A stretch of DNA of 64,000 nt from Rhodobacterales bacterium RIFCSPHIGHO2_02_FULL_62_130 (GCA_001828855.1 MHZT01000030.1:20320-84319), one strand, 5' to 3'. Shown: positions 1 through 11,038, counted from the stretch's first letter. Notes: generated from the sequence alone by a model not told the origin. A program made the numbers and translations.

Positions 1-48
1 TGGATGCGTGTCACTGACTATCTGACCCAAAGCAGCAAAGGACAGATC

Positions 49-768
49 ATGCGCCCCTCTGGACGGAAATTGAATGATATGCGCCCGGTTTCCATTGAAA
101 TCGGCGTGATGAAGCATGCGGAAGGCTCTTGCCTGATCAAGATGGGTGAGACGCATGTTCTCTGCTCGGCCACCATCGAGGACAAGGCGCCGCCGTTTCT
201 GAAGAACACCGGACTGGGCTGGGTGACGGCGGAATATGGCATGCTGCCGCGCGCCACCAATTCGCGGACGCGGCGTGAGGCGGCGGCGGGCAAACAATCG
301 GGGCGGACGCAGGAAATCCAGCGGCTGATCGGGCGGGCGTTGCGGGCGGGCGTGGATCGCAGCGCGTTGGGGGAACGGCAGATCGTGGTCGATTGCGATG
401 TGATTCAGGCCGATGGCGGGACGCGCTGCGCCTCGATCACCGGCGGTTGGGTGGCGCTGCGGTTGGCGATGAACAAATTGCTGAAGACCGGCGCGATTGT
501 CAGCGACCCGATCATTGACCATGTGGCCGCCGTTTCCTGCGGGATTTACGCGGGCCAGTCGGTGCTGGATCTGGATTATGCCGAGGATTCGACGGCTGGC
601 ACCGATGGGAATTTCATCCTGACCGGCCGCGGTCGGTTGATCGAAGTGCAGATGTCGGCCGAGGGGGCGACGTTCTCGCGTCAGGAAATGGGCGAGTTGC
701 TGGATCTGGCCGAGGCGGGCGTGGCCGGTCTGGTTGCGGCGCAGAAGGCGGCGTTGGGGCTGGCATGA
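49..768 (+). CDS. rph: Ribonuclease PH
   Basis: Phosphorolytic 3'-5' exoribonuclease that trims the 3' trailer of tRNA precursors using phosphate. The 239-residue product matches the usual length of about 238. It opens with the family-typical MRPSGR, carries the phosphate-binding stretch around [15 protein letters not shown] (residues 85-99) and the QADGGTR signature near residue 120. An in-frame ATG lies at position 4, but the ATG at 49 follows an AAAGGA ribosome-binding site at about 38-43 and gives the canonical N-terminus. The stop overlaps the rdgB start in an ATGA junction, so the two are probably translationally coupled. Confidence 0.95.
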   Translation: MRPSGRKLNDMRPVSIEIGVMKHAEGSCLIKMGETHVLCSATIEDKAPPFLKNTGLGWVTAEYGMLPRATNSRTRREAAAGKQSGRTQEIQRLIGRALRAGVDRSALGERQIVVDCDVIQADGGTRCASITGGWVALRLAMNKLLKTGAIVSDPIIDHVAAVSCGIYAGQSVLDLDYAEDSTAGTDGNFILTGRGRLIEVQMSAEGATFSRQEMGELLDLAEAGVAGLVAAQKAALGLA

Positions 769-1376
769 TGCGGAAGTTCTCGGGCGATCGGCTGTTGGTG
801 GCGACACATAACAGGGGCAAGCTGGAAGAAATCGCCAAGCTTTTGGAACCGTTCGGTATTTCGGTGACTTCGGCAGGCGAGATGGGTCTGCCCGAGCCGG
901 TTGAAACCGAGACTACCTTTGTCGGGAATGCGCGGATCAAGGCACATGCTGCGACGCAGGCGACGGGATTGCCTGCGCTGTCGGATGATTCCGGCATCAC
1001 GGTCGACGGGCTTGGCGGCGCGCCAGGGGTCTACACGGCGGATTGGGCAGAGACGCCGAACGGGCGCGATTTCGGGATGGCGATGGCGAAAACCTGGGCC
1101 ATGCTGGAGGAGGCCAAGGCCCCCCTGCCCCGTTTGGCGCAGTTTCGCTGCACTTTGGTGCTGGCGTGGCCGGATGGGCATGACGAGGTGTTCGAGGGCG
1201 TCATGGCGGGGCAAGTGGTGTGGCCGCCGCGCGGGGATCAGGGCCACGGCTATGACCCGATCTTTCAGCCGGACGGTTTCGATGTGACCTTTGGCGAGAT
1301 GGACCGTTGGCAGAAGAATGAAATCAGCCATCGGGCAGATGCGTTTCGGAAACTTGTAGCGGGGTGTTTCACGTGA
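765..1376 (+). CDS. rdgB: Non-canonical purine NTP pyrophosphatase (RdgB/HAM1)
   Basis: Hydrolyses ITP, dITP and XTP to monophosphates and so keeps deaminated purines out of nucleic acids. The 203-residue product has the N-terminal nucleotide-binding motif [10 protein letters not shown] (residues 14-23), the metal-binding LSDDSGI at 72-78, GYDPIF in the C-terminal third and the closing SHRADA motif. It overlaps rph by 4 bp; the neighbouring ATG at 768 is an equally possible start. Its last codons lie inside a parS palindrome (1365-1380), so part of the C-terminus is dictated by the segregation site. Confidence 0.94.
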   Translation: MMRKFSGDRLLVATHNRGKLEEIAKLLEPFGISVTSAGEMGLPEPVETETTFVGNARIKAHAATQATGLPALSDDSGITVDGLGGAPGVYTADWAETPNGRDFGMAMAKTWAMLEEAKAPLPRLAQFRCTLVLAWPDGHDEVFEGVMAGQVVWPPRGDQGHGYDPIFQPDGFDVTFGEMDRWQKNEISHRADAFRKLVAGCFT

Positions 1377-1747
1377 AACATATTTCGACGGGATCGCCGT
1401 TCGAGGCGACGATGGGCTATAGCCGCGCGGTGGTAAAGGGCGGTTGGTGCTTTGTTTCGGGCGTCACGGGCTATGATTACGCCACGATGACGATGCCCGA
1501 AGGCATTGCCGAGCAGGCGCGCAATTGCTTTGCGACGATTGCGGGCGTGCTGGAGCAGGCGGGCTTCGAGATGGCCGATATCGTGCGGGTGCAGTATACT
1601 GTGACCGATGCGGCGCTGGTGGACGCGGCGGTTCCGGTGCTGGGTGCGGTGTTGGGAGAGATCAGGCCCGCCGCGACGATGGTGATCGCGGGCCTGATCC
1701 GGCCCGAAATGCTGATCGAAATCGAGGTTACGGCCTTTAAGGGGTGA
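1364..1747 (+). CDS. Rid (YjgF/YER057c) family protein lacking the deaminase arginine
   Basis: Small Rid-superfamily protein of 127 residues with the usual C-terminal EIEVTAF strand. Enamine/imine deaminases of this family use an arginine equivalent to E. coli RidA Arg105. Aligning by eye, that arginine (in RidA the sequence PARSCVEV) is replaced by alanine here (PAATMVIA), so RidA-type deamination is doubtful and the substrate is unknown. The start is ambiguous: GTG 1364 overlaps rdgB by 13 bp, while GTG 1373 gives a GTGA stop-start junction. Both lie in a parS site that encodes the first residues FHVKH. It sits in the rph-hemW run. Confidence 0.82.
   Translation: MFHVKHISTGSPFEATMGYSRAVVKGGWCFVSGVTGYDYATMTMPEGIAEQARNCFATIAGVLEQAGFEMADIVRVQYTVTDAALVDAAVPVLGAVLGEIRPAATMVIAGLIRPEMLIEIEVTAFKG
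1365..1380. promoter_or_regulatory. parS: parS centromere site 1 (perfect)
   Basis: Perfect 16-bp palindrome TGTTTCACGTGAAACA, identical to the ParB-binding parS consensus used by most bacterial chromosomes. It spans the rdgB stop codon and the start of the Rid gene. The parB gene begins only 2.8 kb away. Confidence 0.95.
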
Positions 1748-1750
1748 CGC

Positions 1751-2908
1751 ATGGACGATTGGCGGCACGGCGGCTTTGGGCTGTATTTGCATTGGCCGTT
1801 CTGCCAATCGAAATGCCCCTACTGCGATTTCAACAGCCATGTTGCGGCCAGCATCGACCAAAGCCGCTGGAAACTGGCCTATCTGGCCGAGATTGACCGG
1901 TTGGGCGCCGAGACGCCGGACCGCATTCTGAACAGCGTGTTTTTCGGGGGCGGCACGCCATCCCTGATGGAGCCGGATCTGGTCGCCGCGATTATCGAAC
2001 GGATCAGGGCGACGTGGCCGATGTCGAATGACCCGGAGATCACGCTTGAGGCCAATCCCGGTTCGATTGAGGCGGGGCGGTTCAGGGGCTTTCGGGATGG
2101 TGGCGTCAACCGCATCTCGATGGGGATGCAGGCGATGAATGATGCCGATCTGCGGCGTCTGGGGCGGCTGCATACGGCGGCAGAGGCGCGGCAAGCCTTT
2201 GATATTGCACGAAACTGCTTTGATCGCGTCAGCTTTGATCTGATCTATGCGCGACAGGATCAGACACTGGCTGACTGGAAGGCCGAGTTGCGGCAGGCGA
2301 TCGATTTGGCGGTGGACCATCTGTCGCTGTATCAACTGACCATCGAGGACGGCACGGCTTTCGGGGACAGGCGCGCGAAGGGTGGCTTGCTTGGCCTGCC
2401 GGATGACGATCTGTCGGCGGACATGTATGCGCTGACGCAAGAGGTCTGCGATGCCGCCGGAATGCCCGCCTATGAGGTTTCCAACCATGCCCGACCGGGA
2501 TCGGAATCGCGGCATAATCTGATCTATTGGCGCGGCGGTGATTACGTTGGCATCGGTCCCGGCGCGCATGGGCGCATGACACTGAATGGCACCCGATGGG
2601 CGACCGAGGTCCCCAAAGCACCGGGGGCGTGGTTGGCTTTGGTCGAGGCAGGCAAGGCCGGAGAACTGCCGCGAACGTCTCTAAGCACAATGGATCGGGC
2701 CGAGGAATATCTGCTGATGTCGCTGCGGCTGGCGGAGGGGATGGAAATTTCGCGCTATGAAGCAATGGCCAACCGCCCGCTTGACCGGATGCGTTTGGCC
2801 GATCTGGATGCGCTTGGTTTGGCGCGTGTGGTCGAGGACAGGGTTCAGGTAACGGCTGCGGGCCGGATGGTGCTGAACGCGATCATCCGCGATCTGGCGG
2901 GGGAATAG
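1751..2908 (+). CDS. hemW: Radical SAM heme chaperone HemW
   Basis: Member of the HemN/HemW radical SAM group; HemW binds heme and is thought to deliver it to membrane respiratory enzymes. The 385-residue product has the radical-SAM cysteines C18-QSK-C22-PY-C25 followed by DFN, the GGGTPS motif near residue 66 and GIGPGAHGR near 270. The short N-terminus before the first cysteine and the length of about 385 favour HemW over true HemN (about 450). It starts three bases after the Rid stop, and the DUF454 gene follows after one base, so it is in the middle of an operon. Confidence 0.93.
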   Translation: MDDWRHGGFGLYLHWPFCQSKCPYCDFNSHVAASIDQSRWKLAYLAEIDRLGAETPDRILNSVFFGGGTPSLMEPDLVAAIIERIRATWPMSNDPEITLEANPGSIEAGRFRGFRDGGVNRISMGMQAMNDADLRRLGRLHTAAEARQAFDIARNCFDRVSFDLIYARQDQTLADWKAELRQAIDLAVDHLSLYQLTIEDGTAFGDRRAKGGLLGLPDDDLSADMYALTQEVCDAAGMPAYEVSNHARPGSESRHNLIYWRGGDYVGIGPGAHGRMTLNGTRWATEVPKAPGAWLALVEAGKAGELPRTSLSTMDRAEEYLLMSLRLAEGMEISRYEAMANRPLDRMRLADLDALGLARVVEDRVQVTAAGRMVLNAIIRDLAGE

Positions 2909-2909
2909 G

Positions 2910-3263
2910 ATGAAGGCCCTGTGGATTGCTGGCGGATTTGGCGCGCTGTTGCTGGGTTTGGTCGGGATTGTACTGCCGCTTTTGCCGACAGTGCCGTTTC
3001 TATTGCTGGCGGCGTTTTGCTTTGCCCGATCTTCCCAGCACCTGCATGACTGGCTGACCACCCACCCCAGATTGGGACCGCCGATTGCGCGTTGGAACGA
3101 AAGTGGCGCAATTTCGCGGCAGGCAAAGCGTCTGGCGACGGTTTCCATCGCCCTTGCCTTCGGGATCAGCGTGATTTTGGGGCTGAAGTGGTGGATATTG
3201 GCCGTGCAAGCGGCCGCGTTGACGGCCGTGCTGGTGTTTATATGGACATGTCCCGAGGAATAA
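2910..3263 (+). CDS. DUF454 (YbaN-like) small inner-membrane protein
   Basis: Hydrophobic 117-residue protein with an N-terminal membrane hairpin rich in Gly/Leu, the PLLPTVPFLLLAAFCFARSS stretch typical of the YbaN/DUF454 family, a short hydrophilic loop with LxxWLTTHPRLGPPI, and further C-terminal membrane segments ending in WTCPEE. Family function is unknown. It follows hemW by one base. Its 3' end overlaps the 3' end of parB on the opposite strand by 26 bp, an unusually tight convergent junction. Confidence 0.85.
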   Translation: MKALWIAGGFGALLLGLVGIVLPLLPTVPFLLLAAFCFARSSQHLHDWLTTHPRLGPPIARWNESGAISRQAKRLATVSIALAFGISVILGLKWWILAVQAAALTAVLVFIWTCPEE

Positions 3264-4152
3264 GCGACAGCGCGGTGCAAAGCAGGTCAAGATCTTCCAG
3301 CGTGCGGTAGCTGATCGTGACCTTGCCACCCTCGCCCGCCGCACCGTGATCAATGCGAACCAGCATATTGAGATTCGCCGAAAGATCGGCCTCAAGCGCG
3401 CGGGTGTCGGCGTCCTTGCCATCGCCACGCGGGCCACGGGCCGCAGGTTTGGTTTCAGGCTGTGCCGCCTTGCGGACCAACGCTTCGGTTTCGCGCACCG
3501 ACAACCCGCGATCCACCACTTGCCGCGCCAGAACCGACGGGTTGGAGGTGGTGATCAGCGCCCGCGCATGGCCTGCCGACATCGTGCCATTCTTGACAAG
3601 ACCTTGCACATCTTGGGGCAAGGCAAGCAATCTCAACAGGTTAGCGATATGGCTGCGGCTGCGCGATAGGGCTTCGGCAATCTTTTCCTGCGTATGGCCG
3701 AAACGCTCCATCAGTTGACGATAGGCCAGCGCCTCTTCAATCGCATTCAGATCGGCGCGCTGGATGTTCTCGATGATGGCGATCTCCAGAACCTCGGCGT
3801 CATCAAAATCACGCACAATCACGGGCAATTCGTGCAGTTTGGCGATTTGAGACGCGCGCCAGCGGCGTTCGCCCGCAACGATTTCATAGCGATCAGAGTT
3901 CGGAATCGCGCGCACGATAAGCGGCTGGATCACACCTTTTTGCCGCAGCGAATCAGCCAGATCCTGCAGCGCCTCGGGTTGGAAATCGCGGCGCGGCTGG
4001 TCGGGGTTTGGCACGATCTTTTCGACCGGCACCATCAGATCCGGCCGACGCGGCGGCTGGGACGGGCTGCTGCGGATTGGATCAAGGTTAACATCCGCCA
4101 TAAGAGCGGAAAGACCCCGCCCAAGACCGCGACGTTCGATTTTCTTTTCCAT
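3238..4152 (-). CDS. parB: Chromosome-partitioning protein ParB
   Basis: CTP-dependent DNA clamp that loads at parS and spreads to form the origin-segregation complex. The 304-residue product carries an N-terminal ParA-contacting RGLGRGLSALM (residues 8-18), the CTP-binding GERRWRA box (94-100), ENIQRADLN (128-136), a helix-turn-helix around 150-180 and a C-terminal dimerisation region after a charged linker. parA lies immediately upstream with overlapping ends. Four parS-type sites lie within 9 kb, so the full ParABS system is present. Confidence 0.97.
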   Translation of the reverse strand: MEKKIERRGLGRGLSALMADVNLDPIRSSPSQPPRRPDLMVPVEKIVPNPDQPRRDFQPEALQDLADSLRQKGVIQPLIVRAIPNSDRYEIVAGERRWRASQIAKLHELPVIVRDFDDAEVLEIAIIENIQRADLNAIEEALAYRQLMERFGHTQEKIAEALSRSRSHIANLLRLLALPQDVQGLVKNGTMSAGHARALITTSNPSVLARQVVDRGLSVRETEALVRKAAQPETKPAARGPRGDGKDADTRALEADLSANLNMLVRIDHGAAGEGGKVTISYRTLEDLDLLCTALSLIPRDMSI

Positions 4153-4979
4153 CAGGCGCCAAGCTCCTCGGCTGTCAAATGCAGGGGGTGGCGCGCCAGC
4201 AATTCGATGGCAAGCGCACGATAAGCTTCGGCCCCTTTCGAGGCGCTGTCATAGCTGAGAACCGGCTGCGCGTAAGAGGGTGCCTCGCTGACCCGCACAT
4301 TGCGGGGAATAACGGTCTTGAACACCACCTCGCCCAGCGTTGCGCGGGCGTCGGCTTCAACCTGTTGCGACAACCTGTTGCGGGCATCATGCATCGTCAA
4401 CACAACCCCTTCGATCCGAAGCGCAGGATTCGCGGATTGGCGCACCTCACGGATGGTCAGCATCAGCTGCGACAGACCTTCCAGCGCGAAAAACTCGGTC
4501 TGAAGCGGAACAAGCACCGCATTGCTGGCAACAAGGGCGTTCACCGTCAGCAGGCTAAGAGATGGAGGGCAGTCGATCAGTATGAAATCAAGAGCATAGC
4601 CATCGATTCCGGCTTCACGCAGCGCATCATGCAGCAGGAAGCTGCGCTTTTCATTCGCCACCAGCTCCATGTCAGCCGAAGACAGATCGGCGTTGGCGGG
4701 GCAAAGAAAAAGGCCGGGCGTTTCGGTGGGGACGATGACTTCGGCAATGGGCAGTTCGTCCAGCAGCAGATCAGAGGTGGTTTTGACCCGATCTGCAGGA
4801 AGAATACCCAATCCGGTCGAGGCGTTTCCCTGCGGATCAAGATCGACAAGCAGAACCTTTGCCCCCCGCTCGACCAAGGCGGCAGCAAGGTTAATGGCGG
4901 TGGTGGTCTTGCCAACGCCCCCCTTCTGGTTGGCGACGGCCAGAATATGCGGCGGCTTGCGGCGTGTCGGGTCAGACAT
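4152..4979 (-). CDS. parA: Chromosome-partitioning ATPase ParA
   Basis: Walker-type ATPase that binds DNA non-specifically and pulls ParB-parS complexes apart. The 275-residue product has the deviant Walker A KGGVGKTT at 19-26, the DLDPQGNAS motif near 46 and the Walker B-like IDCPPSL near 134. It lies between rsmG and parB in one leftward operon, overlapping rsmG by 8 bp. Length and motifs match chromosomal (Soj-type) ParA rather than plasmid ParA with an extra N-terminal DNA-binding domain. Confidence 0.97.
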   Translation of the reverse strand: MSDPTRRKPPHILAVANQKGGVGKTTTAINLAAALVERGAKVLLVDLDPQGNASTGLGILPADRVKTTSDLLLDELPIAEVIVPTETPGLFLCPANADLSSADMELVANEKRSFLLHDALREAGIDGYALDFILIDCPPSLSLLTVNALVASNAVLVPLQTEFFALEGLSQLMLTIREVRQSANPALRIEGVVLTMHDARNRLSQQVEADARATLGEVVFKTVIPRNVRVSEAPSYAQPVLSYDSASKGAEAYRALAIELLARHPLHLTAEELGA

Positions 4980-5598
4980 GACGAATCGCTTTCATGGCCA
5001 GGACGACCGCCGTTGAGTCGGTCTTGCTGGGGTGGGTTTGCAGATCAAAGGCCCAGGATTTGCGCGCCTCGGCCACCTCTTCGGCGTGATTCGCGCCTTT
5101 TTGAAAGATGGCGGTGCCGGATTCCGCCAGATGTCGCGCCGCAAAACCACAAAGGACCGTCAGAGGGGCCAGCGCACGCGCAGAGAGGACATCTGCGTTA
5201 AGAGGCTGAATCTCTTCGATTCGTTGCGTCAGAACCTTGGTGCGCAGGCCAAGTGTTCGTGCCGCCTCGGTCAAGAACACCGACTTGCGGCGATCAGATT
5301 CGACCAAAGTGACCGACAGATCGGGAGTCTGCGATTCGGCCAGAATCGAAATCACCAGACCCGGAAAGCCGCCGCCACTTCCAAGGTCGGCCCAATGGGC
5401 GGCGCCTGATGGCAAAAGCGAAAAAATCTGTGCTGAATCAAGAAGATGTCGATTCCAGATTTGCGCGCCCGTCGATTTTGACACAAGGTTGATCGCGGGC
5501 GTCCAGCGCATGACAAGCGCACAGAAGGCTGCCAGTTTGTCGGATGTTTCACGTGAAACATCCAACCACTCCGGCACGTCGTAGGCTGCATCCATCAT
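4972..5598 (-). CDS. rsmG: 16S rRNA (guanine527-N7)-methyltransferase RsmG
   Basis: SAM-dependent enzyme (GidB) that methylates G527 of 16S rRNA; loss gives low-level streptomycin resistance in several bacteria. The 208-residue product has the SAM-binding motif [13 protein letters not shown] in its first half. Residues VSRET at 14-18 are encoded by a perfect parS palindrome. The gene overlaps mnmG by 4 bp upstream and parA by 8 bp downstream, matching the classic gidA-gidB-parA-parB order near bacterial origins. Confidence 0.95.
   Translation of the reverse strand: MMDAAYDVPEWLDVSRETSDKLAAFCALVMRWTPAINLVSKSTGAQIWNRHLLDSAQIFSLLPSGAAHWADLGSGGGFPGLVISILAESQTPDLSVTLVESDRRKSVFLTEAARTLGLRTKVLTQRIEEIQPLNADVLSARALAPLTVLCGFAARHLAESGTAIFQKGANHAEEVAEARKSWAFDLQTHPSKTDSTAVVLAMKAIRHV
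5545..5560. promoter_or_regulatory. parS: parS centromere site 2 (perfect)
   Basis: Perfect TGTTTCACGTGAAACA palindrome inside the 5' end of rsmG, read there as Val-Ser-Arg-Glu-Thr. It is the same 16 bases as site 1 but used in a different reading frame. Confidence 0.95.
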
Positions 5599-7475
5599 CG
5601 TGCAACCGCTTCCCGACGCGCCTTACGCAGATGCGCAAGGATCAGGGTCAGCGCGGCTGGCGTCATCCCTTCGATCCGACCGGCCTGCGCCATATTGGCA
5701 GGACGCCGCCGCTCCAGCTTTGCAGTCAGCTCGTTCGACAGGCCATGCAGGGCGGAATAATCAAATTCGGGCGGGATCTCGGCCGCTTCTTCGCGTTTCA
5801 GCGCCGAAGCCTCGTCCTGCTGCCGGTGCAGATATTGCGCGTAAAGCGCGTCGCGGGCGACCTGACTCCGCACAACGGGGTCAAAATCCATGAAGGACGG
5901 AACCAGCGCCGCAATGTGCTGCTCTTCCACATCCGGGAAGGCCATGACCTGCAAGGCAGATTTCCGCGCGCCGTCCTGACTGACATGCAACCCGACCGCC
6001 GCAAGTTCGCGCGAGGTAAAGCCGGTCGCTGCAAGCTGGGCTTGGGCAAGAGCCATCTGCTCCGCCTTTGCTTCAAATGCGATACGACGGGTTTCGCGGA
6101 CACAGCCCGCCTCAACCCCCTTGGGAGTCAGCCGCTGATCGGCATTGTCGGCGCGCAGGGTCAGCCGATATTCGGCCCGCGATGTGAACATGCGATAGGG
6201 TTCGGTCACGCCGCGACTGGTCAGATCGTCGATCATCACGCCGATATAGCTGTCGCTGCGGCCAAAGGTGATCGGCGGCCGACCAAGCGCCAGTGCGGCT
6301 GCGTTCAGACCGGCCACCATGCCTTGCGCCGCAGCTTCTTCATAGCCAGTCGTTCCGTTGATCTGACCGGCGAAGAACAGGCGCGGCAGAGTCCGCAGTT
6401 GCAAGGTTTGATCCAGAGCGCGCGGGTCGAAATAGTCGTATTCGATAGCATAGCCCGGCGTGGTGATCTTGACCTGCTCCAGCCCGACGATGGTGCGGAC
6501 ATAGGCCTCTTGCACCTCGACCGGAAGCGAAGTGGAAATCCCGTTGGGATAGACCAAAGGATCGTCAAGCCCTTCAGGTTCAAGGAAAACCTGATGCGAG
6601 GTCTTGTCGGCAAAGCGCACCACCTTATCCTCGATCGAGGGGCAATAGCGCGGACCAACGCCTTCGATATGGCCGCCATACATCGCCGAGCGGTCCAGAT
6701 TTGCGCGCACGATGTCATGGGTTTGGGCGTTGGTATGGGTGATACCGCAGGCGATTTGCCGGGCTTCGGGGGCGGCGTTCAGGAAGGAAAACACCACCGG
6801 CTCGTCATCTCCGGGCTGCTGCTCCAGCACATCCCAGTTGATCGTGCGACCATCCAGACGCGGCGGGGTGCCGGTTTTCAGGCGGCCCCGCTCAAGCGCC
6901 AGACCCGCCAGTTGCTCGGCCAGCTTGATCGACGGATCATCCCCGACCCGACCGCCGGGGCGGCGCTGGTCGCCAAAATGCAGGACGCCGTTCAGGAAAG
7001 TGCCAGCCGTCAGAACCACCGCCGCCGCATCCAGCGCAATATCTCCGGCCAGATCAACGCCGGTCACCTTGCCGCCCTGAACCCGAAGCGCGACGACCTC
7101 GCCCTCGATCACCGTAAGGTTCGGTTCTTGCGCCAGAAAATCCTGAATTGCCTGCCGATACAGCTTGCGATCCGCCTGCGCCCTTGGGCCTTGAACCGCC
7201 GGACCTTTGCGACGGTTCAGCAAGCGGAACTGGATGCCGCCGCGATCCGCGGCCCGCCCCATGATTCCATCCATCGCATCGATTTCGCGCACAAGGTGGC
7301 CTTTGCCCAATCCGCCGATTGCCGGATTGCAAGACATCACGCCGATCCCGTCTTTCCGCAATGAAATCAAGGCCGTATTTGCACCCATACGGGCCGCAGC
7401 GGCTGCGGCCTCTGCACCGGCATGGCCCCCGCCGACCACAATGACGTCAAAATGTTTCACGTGAAACGCCCTCAT
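5595..7475 (-). CDS. mnmG: tRNA uridine 5-carboxymethylaminomethyl modification enzyme MnmG
   Basis: FAD-dependent subunit (GidA) that works with MnmE to modify the wobble uridine U34 of tRNAs reading NNA/NNG codons. The 626-residue product has the FAD-binding [12 protein letters not shown] near residues 13-24, the MSCNPAIGG signature and [13 protein letters not shown]. Its first residues, FHVKH, are encoded by a parS-like palindrome. The start overlaps the mnmE stop by 4 bp, so MnmE and MnmG, which act as a complex, are made from one transcript. Confidence 0.97.
   Translation of the reverse strand: MRAFHVKHFDVIVVGGGHAGAEAAAAAARMGANTALISLRKDGIGVMSCNPAIGGLGKGHLVREIDAMDGIMGRAADRGGIQFRLLNRRKGPAVQGPRAQADRKLYRQAIQDFLAQEPNLTVIEGEVVALRVQGGKVTGVDLAGDIALDAAAVVLTAGTFLNGVLHFGDQRRPGGRVGDDPSIKLAEQLAGLALERGRLKTGTPPRLDGRTINWDVLEQQPGDDEPVVFSFLNAAPEARQIACGITHTNAQTHDIVRANLDRSAMYGGHIEGVGPRYCPSIEDKVVRFADKTSHQVFLEPEGLDDPLVYPNGISTSLPVEVQEAYVRTIVGLEQVKITTPGYAIEYDYFDPRALDQTLQLRTLPRLFFAGQINGTTGYEEAAAQGMVAGLNAAALALGRPPITFGRSDSYIGVMIDDLTSRGVTEPYRMFTSRAEYRLTLRADNADQRLTPKGVEAGCVRETRRIAFEAKAEQMALAQAQLAATGFTSRELAAVGLHVSQDGARKSALQVMAFPDVEEQHIAALVPSFMDFDPVVRSQVARDALYAQYLHRQQDEASALKREEAAEIPPEFDYSALHGLSNELTAKLERRRPANMAQAGRIEGMTPAALTLILAHLRKARREAVAR
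7453..7468. promoter_or_regulatory. parS: parS-like site 3 (one mismatch)
   Basis: TGTTTCACGTGAAACG, differing from the parS consensus only in the last base. It covers the start region of mnmG and encodes FHVKH there. One outer mismatch usually lowers but does not abolish ParB binding, so this is probably a weaker site. Confidence 0.75.
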
Positions 7476-8755
7476 TTCCCAATGCAGAAACTGGAGAATA
7501 TCTCATCCAGCAGAGACTCGACATCGATTCTTCCGACCAAAGCCTCCAAGGCGCGCATCGCCGACCGCAATTCTGCCGCCACAAGCTCGGGCAGATAGGT
7601 GCTGCGATCCAGTGCCGTTTGAACCGATTCGAGAGCTGTGATCGACCGCTCCAAAGCGATACGCTGCCGCTCACGGATCAGCAATCCTGCCGAGGCCGCA
7701 CGGCCCGCCAAGCGTGATGAAATCGCCGCAATCAAAGCATCCAGACCCGCTCCGGTTTTGCCGGAAATCGCACCCTCTTGCGACGCCAGTGTGTCGGATT
7801 TTCCAACCAGAACAATATCTTCCGGCAGGGGCTGCATCATCGGCGCCTCGCCCGCATGGGACAGAAGAAACACGCGAAGATCCGCCGCCCCTGCCCTTGC
7901 AATCGCCCGTTCGATCCCGATCCTTTCGATCTGATCCGAAGAGTCGCGCAGACCTGCGGTGTCCAGCAGGGTGACTGCCAGACCCTCAAGATCCATCCGA
8001 ACCTCGATCACATCCCGCGTGGTGCCAGCGATATCCGAGGTGATCGCCGCCTCTCGTCCCGCCAAAGCATTGAGAAGCGTAGACTTTCCAACATTCGGCG
8101 CACCGACGATGGCAACTTCGAAGCCGTCACGAATCCGCTCGGCCGCCCGCGCCCCCGCAATTTCCTGCCGCAAAGAGGCCAGCAGGCCCGAAACCAAACC
8201 CGACACCTCGGGCGTGACATCGACCGGTACATCCTCATCGGCAAAATCTATGGTCGCCTCGATCAAGGCCGCTGCGCGCAGCAGATCGCGTCGCCAGCCT
8301 TCCACCCGCTGACCCAATGCCCCCGACAACACCCGCTGCGCCTGTTTGCGCTGCGATTCCGTTTCGGCGTCGATCAGATCGGCCAGACCCTCTACCTGCG
8401 TCAGATCAAGGCAGCCATTCTCAAGCGCGCGGCGGGTAAATTCGCCCGGTTCTGCCATCCGCAGGCCGTCAATCTGCGATAAGGCCCGCAAAACAGCAGA
8501 AACCACCGCCGTGCTGCCATGCAGTTGCAATTCAGCGCTGTCTTCGCCGGTAAAGCTGGCCCCCGCGCCAAAAAGCAGCACAAGGGCGTCGTCCAGCACC
8601 TCATTTTGCCAGATCAAACGGCGCAGGATGGCCCGCCGCAACGGTGGAACGGCGCAAAACCGCGCCACAGCCGCATGCGACACCGGACCCGACAGCCGCA
8701 CCACGGCAACGCCGGCTTTCCCCCGCGCCGAAGCCAAGGCGAAAATCGTATCCAT
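7472..8755 (-). CDS. mnmE: tRNA modification GTPase MnmE
   Basis: Folate-binding, potassium-activated GTPase (TrmE) that with MnmG installs the cmnm5 group on tRNA U34. The 427-residue product has an N-terminal formyl-THF-binding domain (about 1-120), a helical domain, an inserted G domain with P-loop GAPNVGKS (218-225) and DTAG (265-268), and ends in the diagnostic CIGK tetrapeptide. It is somewhat shorter than E. coli MnmE (454). It lies 27 bp downstream of rho on the same strand. Confidence 0.97.
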   Translation of the reverse strand: MDTIFALASARGKAGVAVVRLSGPVSHAAVARFCAVPPLRRAILRRLIWQNEVLDDALVLLFGAGASFTGEDSAELQLHGSTAVVSAVLRALSQIDGLRMAEPGEFTRRALENGCLDLTQVEGLADLIDAETESQRKQAQRVLSGALGQRVEGWRRDLLRAAALIEATIDFADEDVPVDVTPEVSGLVSGLLASLRQEIAGARAAERIRDGFEVAIVGAPNVGKSTLLNALAGREAAITSDIAGTTRDVIEVRMDLEGLAVTLLDTAGLRDSSDQIERIGIERAIARAGAADLRVFLLSHAGEAPMMQPLPEDIVLVGKSDTLASQEGAISGKTGAGLDALIAAISSRLAGRAASAGLLIRERQRIALERSITALESVQTALDRSTYLPELVAAELRSAMRALEALVGRIDVESLLDEIFSSFCIGK

Positions 8756-8782
8756 GCTTAACCCTTTGAAGGTAAACGCCTA

Positions 8783-10054
<1,272 letters not shown>

Positions 10055-10177
10055 GCAGAATTATCCTCGGCGCGCCCTGTCAGGCAGGGCAGCAGCAGCA
10101 ATGTCAATGGAAAGCGGGATGGCCGAATGGCCGCGCTGTCGCCGACCTAAGACCCGCCGCGTTCAAAGTCAAGGATT

Positions 10178-10627
10178 TCAGAACTTCACGATCACCGAAC
10201 AGACGATGACCACCAGCAAAAGCGTCGGCACTTCGTTCATCATCCGGTACTGCCGTCCCGTGGTCTTATTGGTTCCGGCAAGGAAATCCTTGCGCCGCCA
10301 GCCCAGCCAGTGATGAAACCAAGTCATGCCCAAGACCGAGGCCGCCTTCATCCATGGCCAGAGCTGATCCCAGCTGACAATGCCTGGTGTGAACACCAAG
10401 GCCAGCCCGAACACCCAGGTTGCAACACTGGCCGGATTGATGATCGCCTTCAGCAACCGCCGTTCCATCACCTGAAACATCGCATCGGTGCGGCTACCCG
10501 GTTCGACCTGTTCAACATGATAGACGTAAAGCCGCGGCAGGTAGAACAGGCCGGCCATCCACGCGATCACCGAGATGACATGCAGGGATTTCACCCAAGG
10601 GTAATAGGTTGCCAGAAAATCGCCCAT
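10178..10627 (-). CDS. hemJ: Protoporphyrinogen IX oxidase HemJ
   Basis: Membrane enzyme that oxidises protoporphyrinogen IX in heme synthesis, the form used by most alphaproteobacteria lacking HemG/HemY. The 149-residue product starts MGDFLATYYPWVKSLHVI, contains the conserved SLHVISVIAWMAGLFYLPRL segment region and about four membrane helices, and ends with VSVIVKF-like hydrophobics. A longer reading frame upstream (to 10717) runs into the origin region; the ATG at 10627 follows an AGGACA ribosome-binding site and matches the family N-terminus. hemH lies far away at 57.4 kb. Confidence 0.92.
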   Translation of the reverse strand: MGDFLATYYPWVKSLHVISVIAWMAGLFYLPRLYVYHVEQVEPGSRTDAMFQVMERRLLKAIINPASVATWVFGLALVFTPGIVSWDQLWPWMKAASVLGMTWFHHWLGWRRKDFLAGTNKTTGRQYRMMNEVPTLLLVVIVCSVIVKF

Positions 10628-10639
10628 GTTTGTCCTCGC

Positions 10640-11038
10640 GTCTTTTCTTCTTCTTAAAGAATAGATTCTAGAAAGGAAGATGATGATGTAGGGGCCGTGG
10701 ATAACAGGATATGCCATTTACTCCTGTATGTTATCCCCATGGATGACTCTGTGGAAAAATGGCAGGACATGCGTAGTTAGCGCGGGATAATTTCCAAAAA
10801 ATAAATGTATAACAAAGCCTTGAAGCATATTCTGTGCGGAACGGATTTTATCCCCAGAAAGAGGGGATGTCTGAAATCCACAACAGGCTTGGGCAGTTTT
10901 CCCGTTGTGGGCAACTGCTGTGGACCAGAGCCGTCTGCTTGACAAAAGCGTCTCTCTCCGCCCTTTTCTCGGGGAAAGCGGCGTTATCCCCAAAATCGCC
11001 TGCCGGAACAAACAGAGATTATCCACAAGGCCGCCCCC
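10640..11038. other. oriC: Candidate chromosomal replication origin (oriC) with DnaA boxes
   Basis: This 0.4-kb stretch, the only gap over 300 bp in the window, lies between leftward hemJ and rightward maf. It contains a perfect DnaA box TTATCCACA at 11019-11027, three TTATCCCCA variants at 10731-10739, 10848-10856 and 10984-10992, and TTATCCACG on the minus strand (10696-10704). It also holds AT-rich patches at about 10640-10680 and 10786-10816 that could be the unwinding element, and two GANTC sites (10664-10668 and 10745-10749) of the kind methylated by CcrM. parABS, gidA/gidB and rho nearby support the assignment. No hemE gene, the usual alphaproteobacterial oriC neighbour, is present. 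Confidence 0.75.

Noticed and set aside
4-48. N-terminal extension of RNase PH from the ATG at position 4
   Set aside because: The extension has no counterpart in the family, and the ATG at 49 has a ribosome-binding site and the standard MRPSGR start.
5544-7364. A 606-codon open frame on the plus strand
   Set aside because: It is antisense to mnmG and has no recognisable domain or codon pattern of its own.
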